The notes beneath the pieces are model-generated. The model ran no database searches, was not told the DNA's origin, and saw only the letters and a program-made list of their open reading frames with translations. Shown here piece after piece: positions 14,861 through 24,218 of a stretch of 64,000 bases of DNA. The translations under genes were made by a program, and so were the position numbers. Every line of letters starts with the position of its first letter. Position 1 is the stretch's first letter. The DNA is from Ruminococcus sp. (lineage in GTDB: Bacteria; Bacillota; Clostridia; Oscillospirales; Ruminococcaceae): assembly GCA_021200415.1 (NCBI GenBank), contig JAJQGO010000019.1, positions 124,001 through 188,000 on the forward strand. Reading direction: 5' to 3'.

Positions 14861-17314
14861 TCAGCCCATTACAACTTCAACCTCGTGAACGCCGTCAGCC
14901 GAAGCAGGAATAACATTTCCGTCAACAGCCTTGCCGTCAACCGTCATGCTCTTGACACCCTTGCAAATGTGGTCGGGATTCTTGACTGTGATGTTGTAAA
15001 CTGCGCCGCGGAACTTTCTCGTAGCCGTGAAGCCGTCCCACTCGTGAGGAATTGACGGGTCAACCTTAAGTCCGTCCCAGTCAGCGGCAATGCCGAGAAT
15101 ATACTGTGAAACAGCAACAAAGTTCCATGCAGCCGTACCCGTAAGCCATGAGTTCTTAGCCTCGCCGTGTCTTTTAGCGTCCTTGCCGGCTATCATCTGT
15201 GCGTAAACGTAAGGCTCAGTTCTGTGGAGGTCAGAATACTTCTCCTCTCTGTAAGCGGGAGCAATCTTCGAGTAATACTCAAATGCCTTGTCGCCGCGTC
15301 CTGCGTAAGCCTCAGCGCAGATAATCCATGCGTTGTTGTGGCAGAAGATTCCTGCGTTTTCCTTATAGCCGCCGGGATATGTTGAAATTTCGCCGTATTC
15401 GGGATAATATTTTGTAAATGCGGGATTATTAAGTACAAGTCCATGCTCGGAGTTCAGATACTTATCAACGCTGTCGAGAGCCTTAATATCAGCTCCAACA
15501 TCCTTGCCGACCTCTGACATAACCATAAATCCCTGCGGTTCGATGAAGATTTTGCCCTCTTCGCATTCCTTTGAACCCATTTTTCTTCCGAGGTCGTCAT
15601 AAGCACGGATAAACCATTCGCCGTCGAAGCCGTACTTCATGATATTGTCCTTCATCTTGTCGATTTCAGCCTGTGCCTTAGCAGCGCCCTCTGTGTCGCC
15701 CACGTGCTTGCAAAGCTCAACATACGAAGGGCCTGCGTAGGTGAAAAGTCCTGCAACCATAAGTGACTCGGCAACCTTTGAATACTTGTCGTCGCCGTAC
15801 TTCGGTGAGGTTGATGTCTGGAAGGATTCGCCCGGCTCATACGACCAGCAGCTCAGGTTAATACAGTCGTTCCAGTCAGCTCTCATAGCGAGAGGAAGTC
15901 CGTGAGGGCCTACATTATCGCAAACGTGATAGAAGCTCTGTTTAAGGTGGTGCATCATGGACTGCGCCTTGCTCTCATCGTTGTCGTAGGGAACCTTTTC
16001 ATCGAGGATACCGTAATCTCCGGATTCCTTGATATAAGCCGCAACGGAGAGAATCATCCACAGCGGATCGTCTGAGAAGTCGCCGCCGATTTCGTCATTT
16101 CCCTTTTTGGTAAGAGGCTGATACTGATGATAGCAGCCGCCGTCCTCAAACTGTGTTGAAGCGAGGTCGATAAGACGTTCTCTTGCTCTGTCGGGAATCT
16201 GATGAACGAAGCCGAGAAGATCCTGATTTGAGTCACGGAAGCCCATGCCTCTGCCTATACCGCTTTCAAAGTATGAAGCGGAACGCGACATATTGAATGT
16301 AACCATACACTGATACTGATTCCAGATATTTACCATGCGGTTCATCTTGTCGTCAGGAGTATTGACATTGTACTTGGAGAGAAGATCGTCCCACATCTTC
16401 TTGTTTGCGTCAAAGGCAGCCTGAACCTTTTCAACTGTGTTGAACTGTTCAATCATAGCATAAGCCTTGGACTTATTCATTGAGCCATCAGCGTTGAATT
16501 TCTCATCAACGGGATTTTCAACATATCCGAGAATGAAGATGAGATCGCGGCTTTCGCCCGGCTCGAGAGTAATATTTATTGAATGAGAAGCAATAGGCGA
16601 CCAGCCATCAGCATCGGTATTTGTTGATTTTCCGGCAACAACAGCCTGCGGATTCTCAAAGCCGTTGTAGAGTCCCATAAATGCTTCCTTATCTGCGTCA
16701 TATCCGTCAATTTCAGCATTTACCGTATAGAAAGCGAAGTGGTTGCGTCTTTCCTTGTATTCGGTCTTGTGGAAGAGCGTAGAGCCTTCAACCTCAACCT
16801 CGCCTGTATTGAAGTTTCTCTGGAAGTTGGTGGAATCGTCCTGAGCGTTCCAGAGGCACCATTCGATGAACGAGAAGAGAGTGAAGCTCTTCTTCTGTGA
16901 GCCTGTATTTTTAAGTGTAACCTGCTGAATTTCGCCCCAGTAATTCTGCGGAACGAAGAATGTCACGTCAGCGGAAATACCGTCCTTTGCTCCGTGAATT
17001 TTGGTATATCCCATACCGTGGCGGCACTCGTACTCATCAAGGTCAGCCTTGACAGGTGCCCAGCCGGGTGACCAGATGCTGCCGTTATCGTTTATGTAGA
17101 AATAGCGGCCGCCCATATCCACGGGGATATTGTTGTAACGGTAACGTGTAATACGTCTGAGACGTGCGTCCTTAAAGAAGTGATAACCGCCCGCCGTATT
17201 TGAAATCAGCGAGAAGAAATCCTGTGTTCCGAGGTAATTTATCCACGGATAGGGGGTTTTAGGGGAATTGATAACATATTCCTTATTGGCGTCGTCAAAA
17301 AATCCGAACTTCAT
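14861..17314 (-). CDS. cbp: Cellobiose phosphorylase, GH94
   Basis: 817 residues from ATG 17314, where GGAG is 7 bases upstream. The ATG at 17320 touches the GGAG and is too close. The start [15 protein letters not shown] is typical of GH94 cellobiose phosphorylases. The N-terminal beta-sandwich holds [21 protein letters not shown]. The (alpha/alpha)6 barrel holds [13 protein letters not shown] and RADWNDC with the general-acid Asp (near residue 485). It splits cellobiose with phosphate into glucose 1-phosphate and glucose in the cytosol, saving ATP. It has its own promoter and a possible LacI-type operator. Related cellodextrin or laminaribiose phosphorylases are less likely given the length and motifs. 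Confidence 0.93.
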   Translation of the reverse strand: MKFGFFDDANKEYVINSPKTPYPWINYLGTQDFFSLISNTAGGYHFFKDARLRRITRYRYNNIPVDMGGRYFYINDNGSIWSPGWAPVKADLDEYECRHGMGYTKIHGAKDGISADVTFFVPQNYWGEIQQVTLKNTGSQKKSFTLFSFIEWCLWNAQDDSTNFQRNFNTGEVEVEGSTLFHKTEYKERRNHFAFYTVNAEIDGYDADKEAFMGLYNGFENPQAVVAGKSTNTDADGWSPIASHSINITLEPGESRDLIFILGYVENPVDEKFNADGSMNKSKAYAMIEQFNTVEKVQAAFDANKKMWDDLLSKYNVNTPDDKMNRMVNIWNQYQCMVTFNMSRSASYFESGIGRGMGFRDSNQDLLGFVHQIPDRARERLIDLASTQFEDGGCYHQYQPLTKKGNDEIGGDFSDDPLWMILSVAAYIKESGDYGILDEKVPYDNDESKAQSMMHHLKQSFYHVCDNVGPHGLPLAMRADWNDCINLSCWSYEPGESFQTSTSPKYGDDKYSKVAESLMVAGLFTYAGPSYVELCKHVGDTEGAAKAQAEIDKMKDNIMKYGFDGEWFIRAYDDLGRKMGSKECEEGKIFIEPQGFMVMSEVGKDVGADIKALDSVDKYLNSEHGLVLNNPAFTKYYPEYGEISTYPGGYKENAGIFCHNNAWIICAEAYAGRGDKAFEYYSKIAPAYREEKYSDLHRTEPYVYAQMIAGKDAKRHGEAKNSWLTGTAAWNFVAVSQYILGIAADWDGLKVDPSIPHEWDGFTATRKFRGAVYNITVKNPDHICKGVKSMTVDGKAVDGNVIPASADGVHEVEVVMG

Positions 17315-17390
17315 AATCATACTCCTTTTTTATTTTACGTATAAAAGCGGAACACACCGCAATTGAAGATATGCGTCATAATCATTGAAT

Positions 17391-17433
17391 AAACGCTTGC
17401 GCTTATTATATCATATTTTGCAAATTATTACAA
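17391..17433 (-). promoter_or_regulatory. Promoter and LacI-like operator of cellobiose phosphorylase
   Basis: On the minus strand: TTGTAA (17433-17428), a 17-base spacer, TATAAT (17410-17405), then AAGCGCAAGCGTTT (17404-17391). The latter is an imperfect palindrome (10 of 14 positions symmetrical) with the CG-rich look of LacI-family sites. Its place just after the -10 suits a repressor. The regulator is not in the window. Confidence 0.6.
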
Positions 17434-17503
17434 TAGATTGAAGAAAAATTGCTGTGTATTATTTTTTTGCGTTTTTTTGTGCAACATCACGAAATCAGAG
17501 CAA

Positions 17504-18511
17504 TCAGAGCTTCGTAAAGAAGTGCTGATGCGCTGTAAAGGACTCGGCAGGCTTGATTTCACGGTAGCCTGTTACATCATCCGAAAGGGAGAGATTCGGC
17601 GCGTTAATCATAGCTGTCATAGGCTCGGGGCAGAAATAGCCGTTGAAGCCGCGGTCGTTCCAGATAATCCAGAAGCCGTATTCCTCCGAAACCTCGTAGC
17701 AGATTTTCTTTCCGCTTGCAATATCCTCAGCGATAACGCCGTGGAATTTTTCATGGTCAAGCTCGGTATATTCGCCGAAGTACATATCGTTTGATATATC
17801 CTGAAGTACGGGGCACTTGTTGCCTGTCTTGTATTCCAGATCGTACATATTCAGGGATCTCAGACGCTCAGTCGGGAGGCATCTGCTGTTAAGCTCGCAC
17901 TTCTTGCCCACAGGCACTGTCAGGCGTATATCGCCCTCCTTTGCTCCGTCCACGAAGGGGGAATTGATTGTAGTGTGGGTGGCAAGGGAAATGGGCATCA
18001 TTTTATCGGAGCAGTTGGTAAATTTAACTGTCTGCTCAAGTCCGTAGCGTGAGAGGGTGAAGGTATACTCCGCAGTGAATCTGACAGGGAGATACTCGAA
18101 GAACTCGTCCTTCTCGTCATAGACATAGCGTGTTTTCACCCATGCACAGTTGTCGTCAGCCTTATGCTCCACAACCTCATGAACTCTTTTGTGGAGAAAG
18201 CCGTGAATATGGTTGCTATAGGGGGCTTTTTCGTTTACGGGAAGATGATATACCGCATCGGAGGTTTTAAGCACACCGTCGGCAAAACGATTCGGGAGAT
18301 AGAGCGTCGGGAGTCCCCATACCTCGGCGGACTGCCTGATGTTTTCGGCTGTGTTGCTGTCCTTGAAGCGGAAGAACTCAATGCTGTTTTTGTTATCCCT
18401 CAGACGGATAACATTTGAGCCTATCTCATAGGCAACAAGAGCCTCGTAGCCGCCTGCGGAGAGCTTAACGCAGGTTGTGCCGTTAAAGTTGATCAATTGT
18501 GTACTGTTCAT
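17504..18511 (-). CDS. Aldose 1-epimerase family protein
   Basis: 335 residues. The galactose mutarotase-like beta-sandwich is suggested by WGLPTLYLPNRFADG, HIHGFLHKRVHEV (His pair in the position of the catalytic His), TFTLSRYGLEQTVKFTN, ISLATHTTINSPF and a C-terminal FCPEPMTAMINAPN, where a Glu is expected as base. Such enzymes interconvert alpha and beta anomers of hexoses, but many paralogues act on other sugars or hexose 6-phosphates. It follows the HD protein by two bases and is the last gene of the citrate synthase operon. It sits next to cellobiose phosphorylase, whose product glucose 1-phosphate is the alpha anomer. Confidence 0.8.
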   Translation of the reverse strand: MNSTQLINFNGTTCVKLSAGGYEALVAYEIGSNVIRLRDNKNSIEFFRFKDSNTAENIRQSAEVWGLPTLYLPNRFADGVLKTSDAVYHLPVNEKAPYSNHIHGFLHKRVHEVVEHKADDNCAWVKTRYVYDEKDEFFEYLPVRFTAEYTFTLSRYGLEQTVKFTNCSDKMMPISLATHTTINSPFVDGAKEGDIRLTVPVGKKCELNSRCLPTERLRSLNMYDLEYKTGNKCPVLQDISNDMYFGEYTELDHEKFHGVIAEDIASGKKICYEVSEEYGFWIIWNDRGFNGYFCPEPMTAMINAPNLSLSDDVTGYREIKPAESFTAHQHFFTKL

Positions 18512-18513
18512 AT

Positions 18514-19029
18514 TTATAACTTCCTTTCGGTTAAACTAAACATAGTTCTGCAAATTCTTCTGCCGGTGGGTGTTGCGAAGATTTTATCGTAGGCGGATTT
18601 TATTGCAGCCTCCGAAGCGTTGTCCTCATAGAGATTTACAAGAAAATCCGCTTCAATCAGTATCCGGCAGTCGGTATCTGTTATGTTATTATAGGTATGA
18701 TGCCGCCCGACGAGATATGAAGCTCTTTTCGTCGTTTTTTCGGGGAATCCGAGACTGCGCAGCATTTTCTCCGCGCATTCCGGCCCGAGCTGCTCCTGTA
18801 TTTTCCCGTCATTGCGCGAATACAGCTCCTCCCCCGGCTTTATGCCTATATCGTGGACATAAGCCGCAGCCTCGAGGGTGAAAAGCTCCTCCGCATCGAG
18901 ATTTTCATTCATACCGATTAGTCTTGCGAAGCTATGAACCTTGACAAAATGCTGTACACGTTTAGGGTCGCCGGCAAACCATTCAATCATTGCCGAAAAA
19001 AGCATATCAAGCAGTCTATCATAATCCAT
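18514..19029 (-). CDS. HD-domain phosphohydrolase
   Basis: 171 residues. Motifs of the HD superfamily occur in order: KRVQHFVKVHSFARLIG (first His), AAYVHDIG (the HD pair, near residue 59), GRHHTYNNI and ILIEADFLVNLYED (the last Asp). Single-domain proteins of this kind hydrolyse nucleotides or similar phosphates. The substrate cannot be read from the sequence. It lies 4 bases after citrate synthase and 2 before the epimerase gene, so the three are probably co-transcribed. Confidence 0.85.
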   Translation of the reverse strand: MDYDRLLDMLFSAMIEWFAGDPKRVQHFVKVHSFARLIGMNENLDAEELFTLEAAAYVHDIGIKPGEELYSRNDGKIQEQLGPECAEKMLRSLGFPEKTTKRASYLVGRHHTYNNITDTDCRILIEADFLVNLYEDNASEAAIKSAYDKIFATPTGRRICRTMFSLTERKL

Positions 19030-19033
19030 AAAA

Positions 19034-20404
19034 TCAATCCATTCTGTTTTCCATATCGGTATATTGTCTTAAAGGCGAAACAGCCTTGTAAGCGGGTCTG
19101 ATAATTTTATTTGAATTTATAAGCTCCTCAATTCTGTGTGCCGACCAGCCTGCAATACGTGCCGTAGCGAAAATCGGAGTAAACAGCTCATCCGGTATGC
19201 CAAGCATTCTGTAAACGAAACCGCTGTAGAAATCCACGTTTGCGCAAACGCCCTTGTAAATGCGGCGCTCTTCGGAAATAACCTCAGGAGCGAGCTTTTC
19301 CACCAGCGAGTAGAGGGCAAATTCATCCTCCCTGCCCTTTTCGGCGGAGAGCATCTCAACAAACCGCTTGAACACCTTAGCACGCGGATCGGAGGTTGAA
19401 TAAACGGCGTGACCCATTCCGTATATCAGACCTGCATGGTCGAAGGCCTCCTTGTGGAGGAGCTTCATGAGATAATTTTTTACCTCGTCCTCGTCCTTCC
19501 AATCGCTGACCTGTTTTTTCAGATCATCAAACATCAGAGCAACCTTAATATTTGCGCCGCCGTGCTTCGGACCTTTGAGAGAGCCGAGAGCTGCGGCAAT
19601 TGCCGAATAGGTATCCGTGCCCGAGGATGAAACAACGTGTACGGTAAATGTGGAGTTGTTTCCGCCGCCATGCTCAGCATGAAGAACAAGAGCAAGGTCG
19701 AGGATTCTTGCCTCAAGCTCAGTATATTTGCTGTCGGGGCGGAGCATATAGAGAATATTTTCAGCTATGGAGAGATCGTGCTGGGGCTTGTGGATAAACA
19801 GACTTTCGCCGTTTTTGGAATAATTATAAGCCTGATAGCCGTAAACCGAAATCACGGGGAACAGCGTAATAAGCTCAATGCACTGACGCAGAACATTGGG
19901 AATCGAAATATTATTCGCGTCATCGTCGTAGGAATAGAGTGCGAGAACGCTCTTGGCAAGAGTGTTCATCATATTGTCGCTTGGCGATTTCATAATAACG
20001 TCACGTGTAAAGGAGGGCGGAAGCGTTCTGAAATCCGCAAGGAGCGTTTTGAATTCCGCAAGCTCCTCCGCCGAGGGCATATCGCCAAAGAGGAGAAGAT
20101 AGATGGTTTCCTCAAAGCCGAAGCGTTTTTCTCTTACGAATCCCGCAACAATATCTTCAACGTCAATGCCCCTGTAATAGAGCTTTCCGTCGCCGCGGTT
20201 CTGGACGCCGTCGCTGCTTTCGATAACCTTGATTGTACTTATGTTTGTAAGACCTGCAACAACGCCGCTGCCGTTAATATCACGCAGACCTCTTTTAACG
20301 TCGTATTTCGAATAAAGCTCAGGATCTATCTTATATCCTTCGAGGGATTTATCCGCGAGCCTCTGTACCTCCGGTGTAACCTTGGAAAACTTGTAATCTG
20401 ACAT
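19034..20404 (-). CDS. gltA: Citrate synthase (Si type)
   Basis: 456 residues. Active-site signatures are present: LHAEHGGGNNSTF, GPKHGGANIKV, GMGHAVYSTSDPRAKV and NVDFYSGFVYRMLG, which supply the two catalytic His and the Asp. It condenses oxaloacetate with acetyl-CoA to citrate. The sequence is Si-type, not the Re-citrate synthase of some Clostridia. The length and the extra N-terminal 50 residues suit the citrate synthase/methylcitrate synthase group of Firmicutes. With KorABCD in the window it supports an oxidative half TCA cycle leading to glutamate. AGAAGGAT lies before the ATG, and three 18-bp-spaced direct repeats lie upstream. Confidence 0.93.
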   Translation of the reverse strand: MSDYKFSKVTPEVQRLADKSLEGYKIDPELYSKYDVKRGLRDINGSGVVAGLTNISTIKVIESSDGVQNRGDGKLYYRGIDVEDIVAGFVREKRFGFEETIYLLLFGDMPSAEELAEFKTLLADFRTLPPSFTRDVIMKSPSDNMMNTLAKSVLALYSYDDDANNISIPNVLRQCIELITLFPVISVYGYQAYNYSKNGESLFIHKPQHDLSIAENILYMLRPDSKYTELEARILDLALVLHAEHGGGNNSTFTVHVVSSSGTDTYSAIAAALGSLKGPKHGGANIKVALMFDDLKKQVSDWKDEDEVKNYLMKLLHKEAFDHAGLIYGMGHAVYSTSDPRAKVFKRFVEMLSAEKGREDEFALYSLVEKLAPEVISEERRIYKGVCANVDFYSGFVYRMLGIPDELFTPIFATARIAGWSAHRIEELINSNKIIRPAYKAVSPLRQYTDMENRMD

Positions 20405-20483
20405 TTTTCATCCTTCTTTCTCTGATTTTTTGACAAATAGTGCTTTTAAAACAATTCTTAAACGAATTGCCCCAGAAATGAAC

Positions 20484-20526
20484 AATCCCTGAAGATGAAT
20501 AATTCCCTAAAAATCGGATAATCCCT
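20484..20526 (-). promoter_or_regulatory. Three direct repeats at exact 18-bp spacing upstream of gltA
   Basis: AATCCCT, ATTCCCT and AATCCCT occur with their CCCT at 20487, 20505 and 20523. The following bases are also alike (GAAGAT, AAAAAT, AAAGTA). On the gltA strand they read AGGGATT. Such phased repeats are typical of an operator or activator site. The remainder of 20405-20705 is AT-rich spacer holding the divergent promoter at 20622-20650. Confidence 0.5.
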
Positions 20527-20621
20527 AAAGTATAACTACATAAAATCTATTATACACTATTTCACTAAACTTGTCAAGCAATAATTAACAAAATTATGCA
20601 GTTCCCCTAAAAATATTCTTC

Positions 20622-20650
20622 TTGCAAAAATGCGGAGTCTATGGTAAAAT
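20622..20650 (+). promoter_or_regulatory. Promoter of the SPFH gene
   Basis: TTGCAA (20622-20627), a 17-base spacer, TAAAAT (20645-20650). The SPFH start is 56 bases downstream, after CGGAGG. Confidence 0.65.
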
Positions 20651-20705
20651 AATATCAGACCATGTGTTACGGTCGATTATAAAAAAATTTCGGAGGTGCT
20701 CGCAA

Positions 20706-21956
20706 ATGGGTTTAATTAAAGCAGCAGCAGGCGCAATCAGCGGATCTCTCGCAGATTCATGGCTTGAATTTATTGAAGCAGACTCAATGGGTCCTACTAC
20801 AGCAATGGTAAGAGGAGTTCAGGTAGAAAACAGAAAAGGCAGCAACAGAAGGGGTTCGGCAAATTACGTGTCAAACGGCTCTAAAATCGTTGTCGGACAA
20901 AATCAGATGATGATTCTCGTTGACGGCGGAAGAATCGCGGATTACTGCGCAGAGCCGGGATATTATGAGGTTCTTTTTTCATCCGCTCCCTCAATGTTCA
21001 ACGGCGAATTCAAGGACTCCCTGAAGGATACATGGAATCGTTTCAAGTTCGGAGGTCAGCCCTCTACCAAGCAGGAGGTTTACTTCATAAATCTTCAGGA
21101 AATCAAGGGCATCAGATTCGGCACGAGAAATGCCCTCAATTACTTTGATAATTTTTACAATGCGGAGCTGAATGTCCGCTGCCACGGTACATATTCCGTG
21201 AAAATTACAGATCCCCTTAAATTCTTTCAGGAGGCTTGCCCCAGAAACGCAAGCAGACTCGATCTCAACAACTGCGGCGAGCAGTATCTTCTTGAGTTCA
21301 CACAGGCTCTCCAGACGTCAATTGCGCAGATGTCCGTTGACGGCAAGAGAATTTCCCATCTGAACGCTGAAACAGCTGCTCTTGCGAAATATCTCTCAAC
21401 AGCTCTCGATGAGCAGTGGACGGAGCTTCGCGGTATGGAGATATGCTCCGTTGCCCTTGCGCCGATTGCTTACGACGAAGAAAGCCAGAAGCTCATAAAT
21501 ATGCGTAATCAGGGCGCTATGCTGGGCGATGCGTCAGTACGTGAGGGCTACGTTCAGGGCGCTCTTGCAAGAGGTCTTGAAGCGGCAGGTTCGAATACGG
21601 CAGGTGCAGGTCAGGCATTCATGGCAATGGGAATGGGTATGCAGGGCACAGGCGGATTCATGCAGACAGCTTCAGCCACAAACGCTCAGCAGATGCAGGC
21701 TGCACGGACACAGCAGGAAAACGGCTGGAAATGCTCGTGCGGACAGGTAAATACAGGCAATTTCTGTCAGAGCTGCGGCAGCAAAAAGCCGGCTCCGGCA
21801 GGCTCATGGGACTGCTCATGCGGTCAGAAGGGCAATACGGGCAATTTCTGTCAGGCTTGCGGAAGCAAGAAGCCTTCCTCCGAATGGACCTGTTCATGCG
21901 GAACAGTAAATAACGGAAACTTCTGTCAGACCTGCGGCAGCAAGAAGCCCCTGTAA
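20706..21956 (+). CDS. SPFH-domain protein with three C-terminal zinc ribbons (YdjI-like)
   Basis: 416 residues from ATG 20706 (CGGAGG 11 bases upstream). Residues 1-290 match the YdjI/virion-core-like SPFH family: LIKAAAGAISGSLADSWLEFI, NGSKIVVGQNQMMILVDGGRI, EVYFINLQEIKGIRFGT, LNVRCHGTYSVKITDP. A Gly/Met/Ala-rich linker (AFMAMGMGMQGTGGF) leads to three CxC...CxxC zinc ribbons of the type WKCSCG...FCQSCGSKKP. In Bacillus subtilis YdjI works with YdjG and YdjH to anchor PspA in the membrane stress response. Relatives of both partners follow here. No pspA is in the window. Confidence 0.85.
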   Translation: MGLIKAAAGAISGSLADSWLEFIEADSMGPTTAMVRGVQVENRKGSNRRGSANYVSNGSKIVVGQNQMMILVDGGRIADYCAEPGYYEVLFSSAPSMFNGEFKDSLKDTWNRFKFGGQPSTKQEVYFINLQEIKGIRFGTRNALNYFDNFYNAELNVRCHGTYSVKITDPLKFFQEACPRNASRLDLNNCGEQYLLEFTQALQTSIAQMSVDGKRISHLNAETAALAKYLSTALDEQWTELRGMEICSVALAPIAYDEESQKLINMRNQGAMLGDASVREGYVQGALARGLEAAGSNTAGAGQAFMAMGMGMQGTGGFMQTASATNAQQMQAARTQQENGWKCSCGQVNTGNFCQSCGSKKPAPAGSWDCSCGQKGNTGNFCQACGSKKPSSEWTCSCGTVNNGNFCQTCGSKKPL

Positions 21957-22137
21957 TTAAGGCAGCACCGCACAAAGCACGCCTAACGGCTTTGCCGCAC
22001 ATCTGCTTTTATATTTCCCGTCATCTTGCACAAAAACTCCTTGCCATACACAAAGTATGCCTGCGTCGCTTTTATACAATCTGACGAAAAATCTATTGGC
22101 GCATCTGTACGACAATCTTTGTGCGGTGTTGCCTTAA
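21957..22137. mobile_element. 181-bp MITE with 21-bp terminal inverted repeats
   Basis: The left end TTAAGGCAGCACCGCACAAA and the right end, read in reverse complement TTAAGGCAACACCGCACAAA, match except for one base, and the match runs one base further. There is no transposase. It begins directly after the stop codon of the SPFH gene and ends 53 bases before the next gene, so it lies inside the operon. TTAA at both ends may be the target duplication. Related ends occur at 36365-36463 and, singly, at 61396-61416. Confidence 0.85.
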
Positions 22138-22147
22138 AATCCACTGG

Positions 22148-22161
22148 ACGTGCGCGCACGT
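22148..22161. promoter_or_regulatory. 14-bp perfect GC-rich palindrome
   Basis: ACGTGCGCGCACGT reads the same on both strands. It lies between the MITE and the zinc-ribbon gene. It may be a protein site or chance. Confidence 0.3.
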
Positions 22162-22190
22162 TCCGCTTTATGATAGGAGTGAAATGATTC

Positions 22191-23249
22191 TTGGAGGCTG
22201 TACAATATAAATGCCCTAACTGCGGCGGCGAGCTGCAGTTCAAACCCGATAAGCAGGCTTTTGGCTGCGATTTCTGCCTCAGCACCTTTACCGAAGCCGA
22301 AATCAAGGAGGTCTGCGAAAAAGCGGAAAACAGCATTCCCGACCCGAATGAGCAGAAGCAGCAGGATGACTTTGCGGCGCATACGATGCTGTATCACTGC
22401 GGCAGCTGCGGAGCTGAAATCATCACCGACGACAATCAGACTGCAACCTTTTGCTACTATTGCCATGAGCCGGTTATACTTGCGGGACGTATGTCGGGGG
22501 ACTTCAAGCCGAATAAGGTTATCGGCTTTCGACTTACCCGTGAGGACGCCCTAAGTGCCTTCAAAAAATGGTGCAAAAAGCGTATATTCCTCCCGAAATC
22601 CTTCAATACCGATGAGCAGCTTGAAAAAATGACAGGTCTGTACGTACCCTTCTGGGTTGCCGACTGTGATGTGAAGGCTGATTATTCGGGTATCGGCAAA
22701 AAGGTTCGCAGCTGGGTTTCAGGTAACTACAGATATACGGAAACAAGAGAATACAAAATAATCCGCCGTGCTGATATTCTCGCAAGCGGAATCCCTGCCG
22801 ACGGCGAAAGCAAGATTGATGATCTTCTCATGGAATCAATCGAGCCTTTTGATTACACACAGGCTAAGGACTTTTCAATGTCGTATCTCAGCGGATTTCT
22901 TGCGGATAAATATGACGTGGATAAGGCAGGTGTTTTTCCGCGTATAAAGAATCGTGCCTCGCAGGCGGCAAAAATCACCATAAACAACAGCATCGGCGGA
23001 TATACCTCTGTTGTGCCCCAAAGTGAGAGCTACCGTGTAATGGATACGAAGTGGCAGTATATGCTGCTGCCCGTGTGGTTCATGACCTATAAGCACAACG
23101 GCGAAATATATTCCTTTGCCATAAACGGTCAGACGGGAAAGCTTGCGGGAACTCCTCCCCTTGACAAGCTGAAGCTCGGATTGTTCAGTCTGGGAATCGG
23201 CATAATAGCGGCTGTCATAATCGGACTGATTGCGGGAGGTATGCTATGA
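22191..23249 (+). CDS. Zinc-ribbon membrane protein (YdjG-like)
   Basis: 352 residues from TTG 22191, the only usable start because the frame is closed by TGA at 22185. GGAG lies 10 bases upstream. Two TFIIB-type zinc ribbons come first (YKCPNCGGELQF...FGCDFCLSTF; YHCGSCGAEII...TFCYYCHEPV). A soluble beta domain follows (KMTGLYVPFWVADCDVKADYSGIGKKV, WQYMLLPVWFMTYKHNG), then a C-terminal membrane helix (LFSLGIGIIAAVIIGLIAGGM). This is the layout of B. subtilis YdjG. It overlaps the TPM gene by ATGA, so both are translated together. Likely part of a membrane-stress complex. Confidence 0.8.
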   Translation: MEAVQYKCPNCGGELQFKPDKQAFGCDFCLSTFTEAEIKEVCEKAENSIPDPNEQKQQDDFAAHTMLYHCGSCGAEIITDDNQTATFCYYCHEPVILAGRMSGDFKPNKVIGFRLTREDALSAFKKWCKKRIFLPKSFNTDEQLEKMTGLYVPFWVADCDVKADYSGIGKKVRSWVSGNYRYTETREYKIIRRADILASGIPADGESKIDDLLMESIEPFDYTQAKDFSMSYLSGFLADKYDVDKAGVFPRIKNRASQAAKITINNSIGGYTSVVPQSESYRVMDTKWQYMLLPVWFMTYKHNGEIYSFAINGQTGKLAGTPPLDKLKLGLFSLGIGIIAAVIIGLIAGGML

Positions 23250-24166
23250 TGAAAAAAATCACGGCTCTTGCGGCAGCTTTCCTCGCGAGCATGACGATTC
23301 TTTCCTGTGGAGCGTTCGGTGCTTCGGCGGCAGGAGATAATACTGCGGCAGGCTTTGACGGCGATACCTCCAATTGCGGCGTATACGATGACAAGGGACT
23401 TTTTACCGATGATGAAATTGACGAGCTTGACGAGCTTGTAGCCGAAACCTCGGAGGAGCTTGAGCTGTACATAGCTATTTACCTGAGCGATACGGCATAT
23501 TCTGAATCACGGACGGAGAGCTTTTCCGATGAGGCTTATGAGGAGCTTTTCGGTGCGGATTCCGACGGAGTGTTCTACTATATGGATTTGTCGGAGCAGT
23601 ATTCGGCATATGATTACATATCCACAAGCGGCAAGGCGATACTTCTCTATGACGACAATCTGGACGCAATGTATAATGAAATTTTTGCGTCACTTCCGGC
23701 TTCGGGAGAAGCTATTACGGCAGATGAAATATCGGGCGGCATCAAGAAGATCTGCCGGACTCTTGAATCCTACAACAGGGATCTCGACAGCGGCGATTAC
23801 AAGTACATTGAATATAACGACACCTACGTTTACTATAAGAACGGGGAAACGGTTGTTTCTACATCGAAGCCCACTTCAATGGTAATGAAAAATGCCCTTA
23901 TGATTGGCATTCCCGCAGGATTGATTATAGGTCTGCTGTTTTATTTCATAACGAGAAGCCATTATAAATTCAAGAAAAGCCTTAGTCCCTCAGCCTACGT
24001 ATCACATGAAAAGTCCAGATTCATTCAGCGGGACGATATATTCATACGTACCTACACAACGAAAATGAGAATAAATAATGACGGTCCCCATGGCGGCGGA
24101 GGTTCTCATGGAGGAGGTTTTCATGGCGGCGGCGGCTCACATGGAGGCGGCGGCGGACACAGGTAA
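23246..24166 (+). CDS. TPM-domain membrane protein with Gly/His-rich tail (YdjH-like)
   Basis: 306 residues. A signal peptide (KKITALAAAFLASMTILSCGAFGASAA) precedes a TPM domain (VYDDKGLFTDDEIDELDELV...LELYIAIYLSDTAYS, then GVFYYMDLSEQYSAYDYISTSGKAILLYDD). A membrane helix follows (ALMIGIPAGLIIGLLFYFI), and a cytosolic tail ends in repeats of GGGSHGGGFHGGGGSHGG. The layout matches YdjH of the PspA-YdjGHI system. The His-rich tail may bind metal. The gene starts at the overlapping ATGA and ends the operon, before a terminator. Confidence 0.82.
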   Translation: MMKKITALAAAFLASMTILSCGAFGASAAGDNTAAGFDGDTSNCGVYDDKGLFTDDEIDELDELVAETSEELELYIAIYLSDTAYSESRTESFSDEAYEELFGADSDGVFYYMDLSEQYSAYDYISTSGKAILLYDDNLDAMYNEIFASLPASGEAITADEISGGIKKICRTLESYNRDLDSGDYKYIEYNDTYVYYKNGETVVSTSKPTSMVMKNALMIGIPAGLIIGLLFYFITRSHYKFKKSLSPSAYVSHEKSRFIQRDDIFIRTYTTKMRINNDGPHGGGGSHGGGFHGGGGSHGGGGGHR

Positions 24167-24174
24167 AAATTAAA

Positions 24175-24204
24175 GCCTTCCGATTTATTTCGGGAGGCTT
24201 TTTT
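24175..24204. terminator. Terminator between the TPM gene and korC
   Basis: GCCTTCCG/CGGGAGGC stem (one G-T pair), loop ATTTATTT, then TTTTTT. T-rich flanks on both strands suit convergent genes. Confidence 0.8.
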
Positions 24205-24218
24205 GCGTGTGTTTATAT

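Noticed and set aside
22184-22210. ATG at 22184 as start of the zinc-ribbon protein
   Set aside because: It is in another frame and hits a stop after eight codons. The TTG at 22191 is in frame with the CPNC motif.
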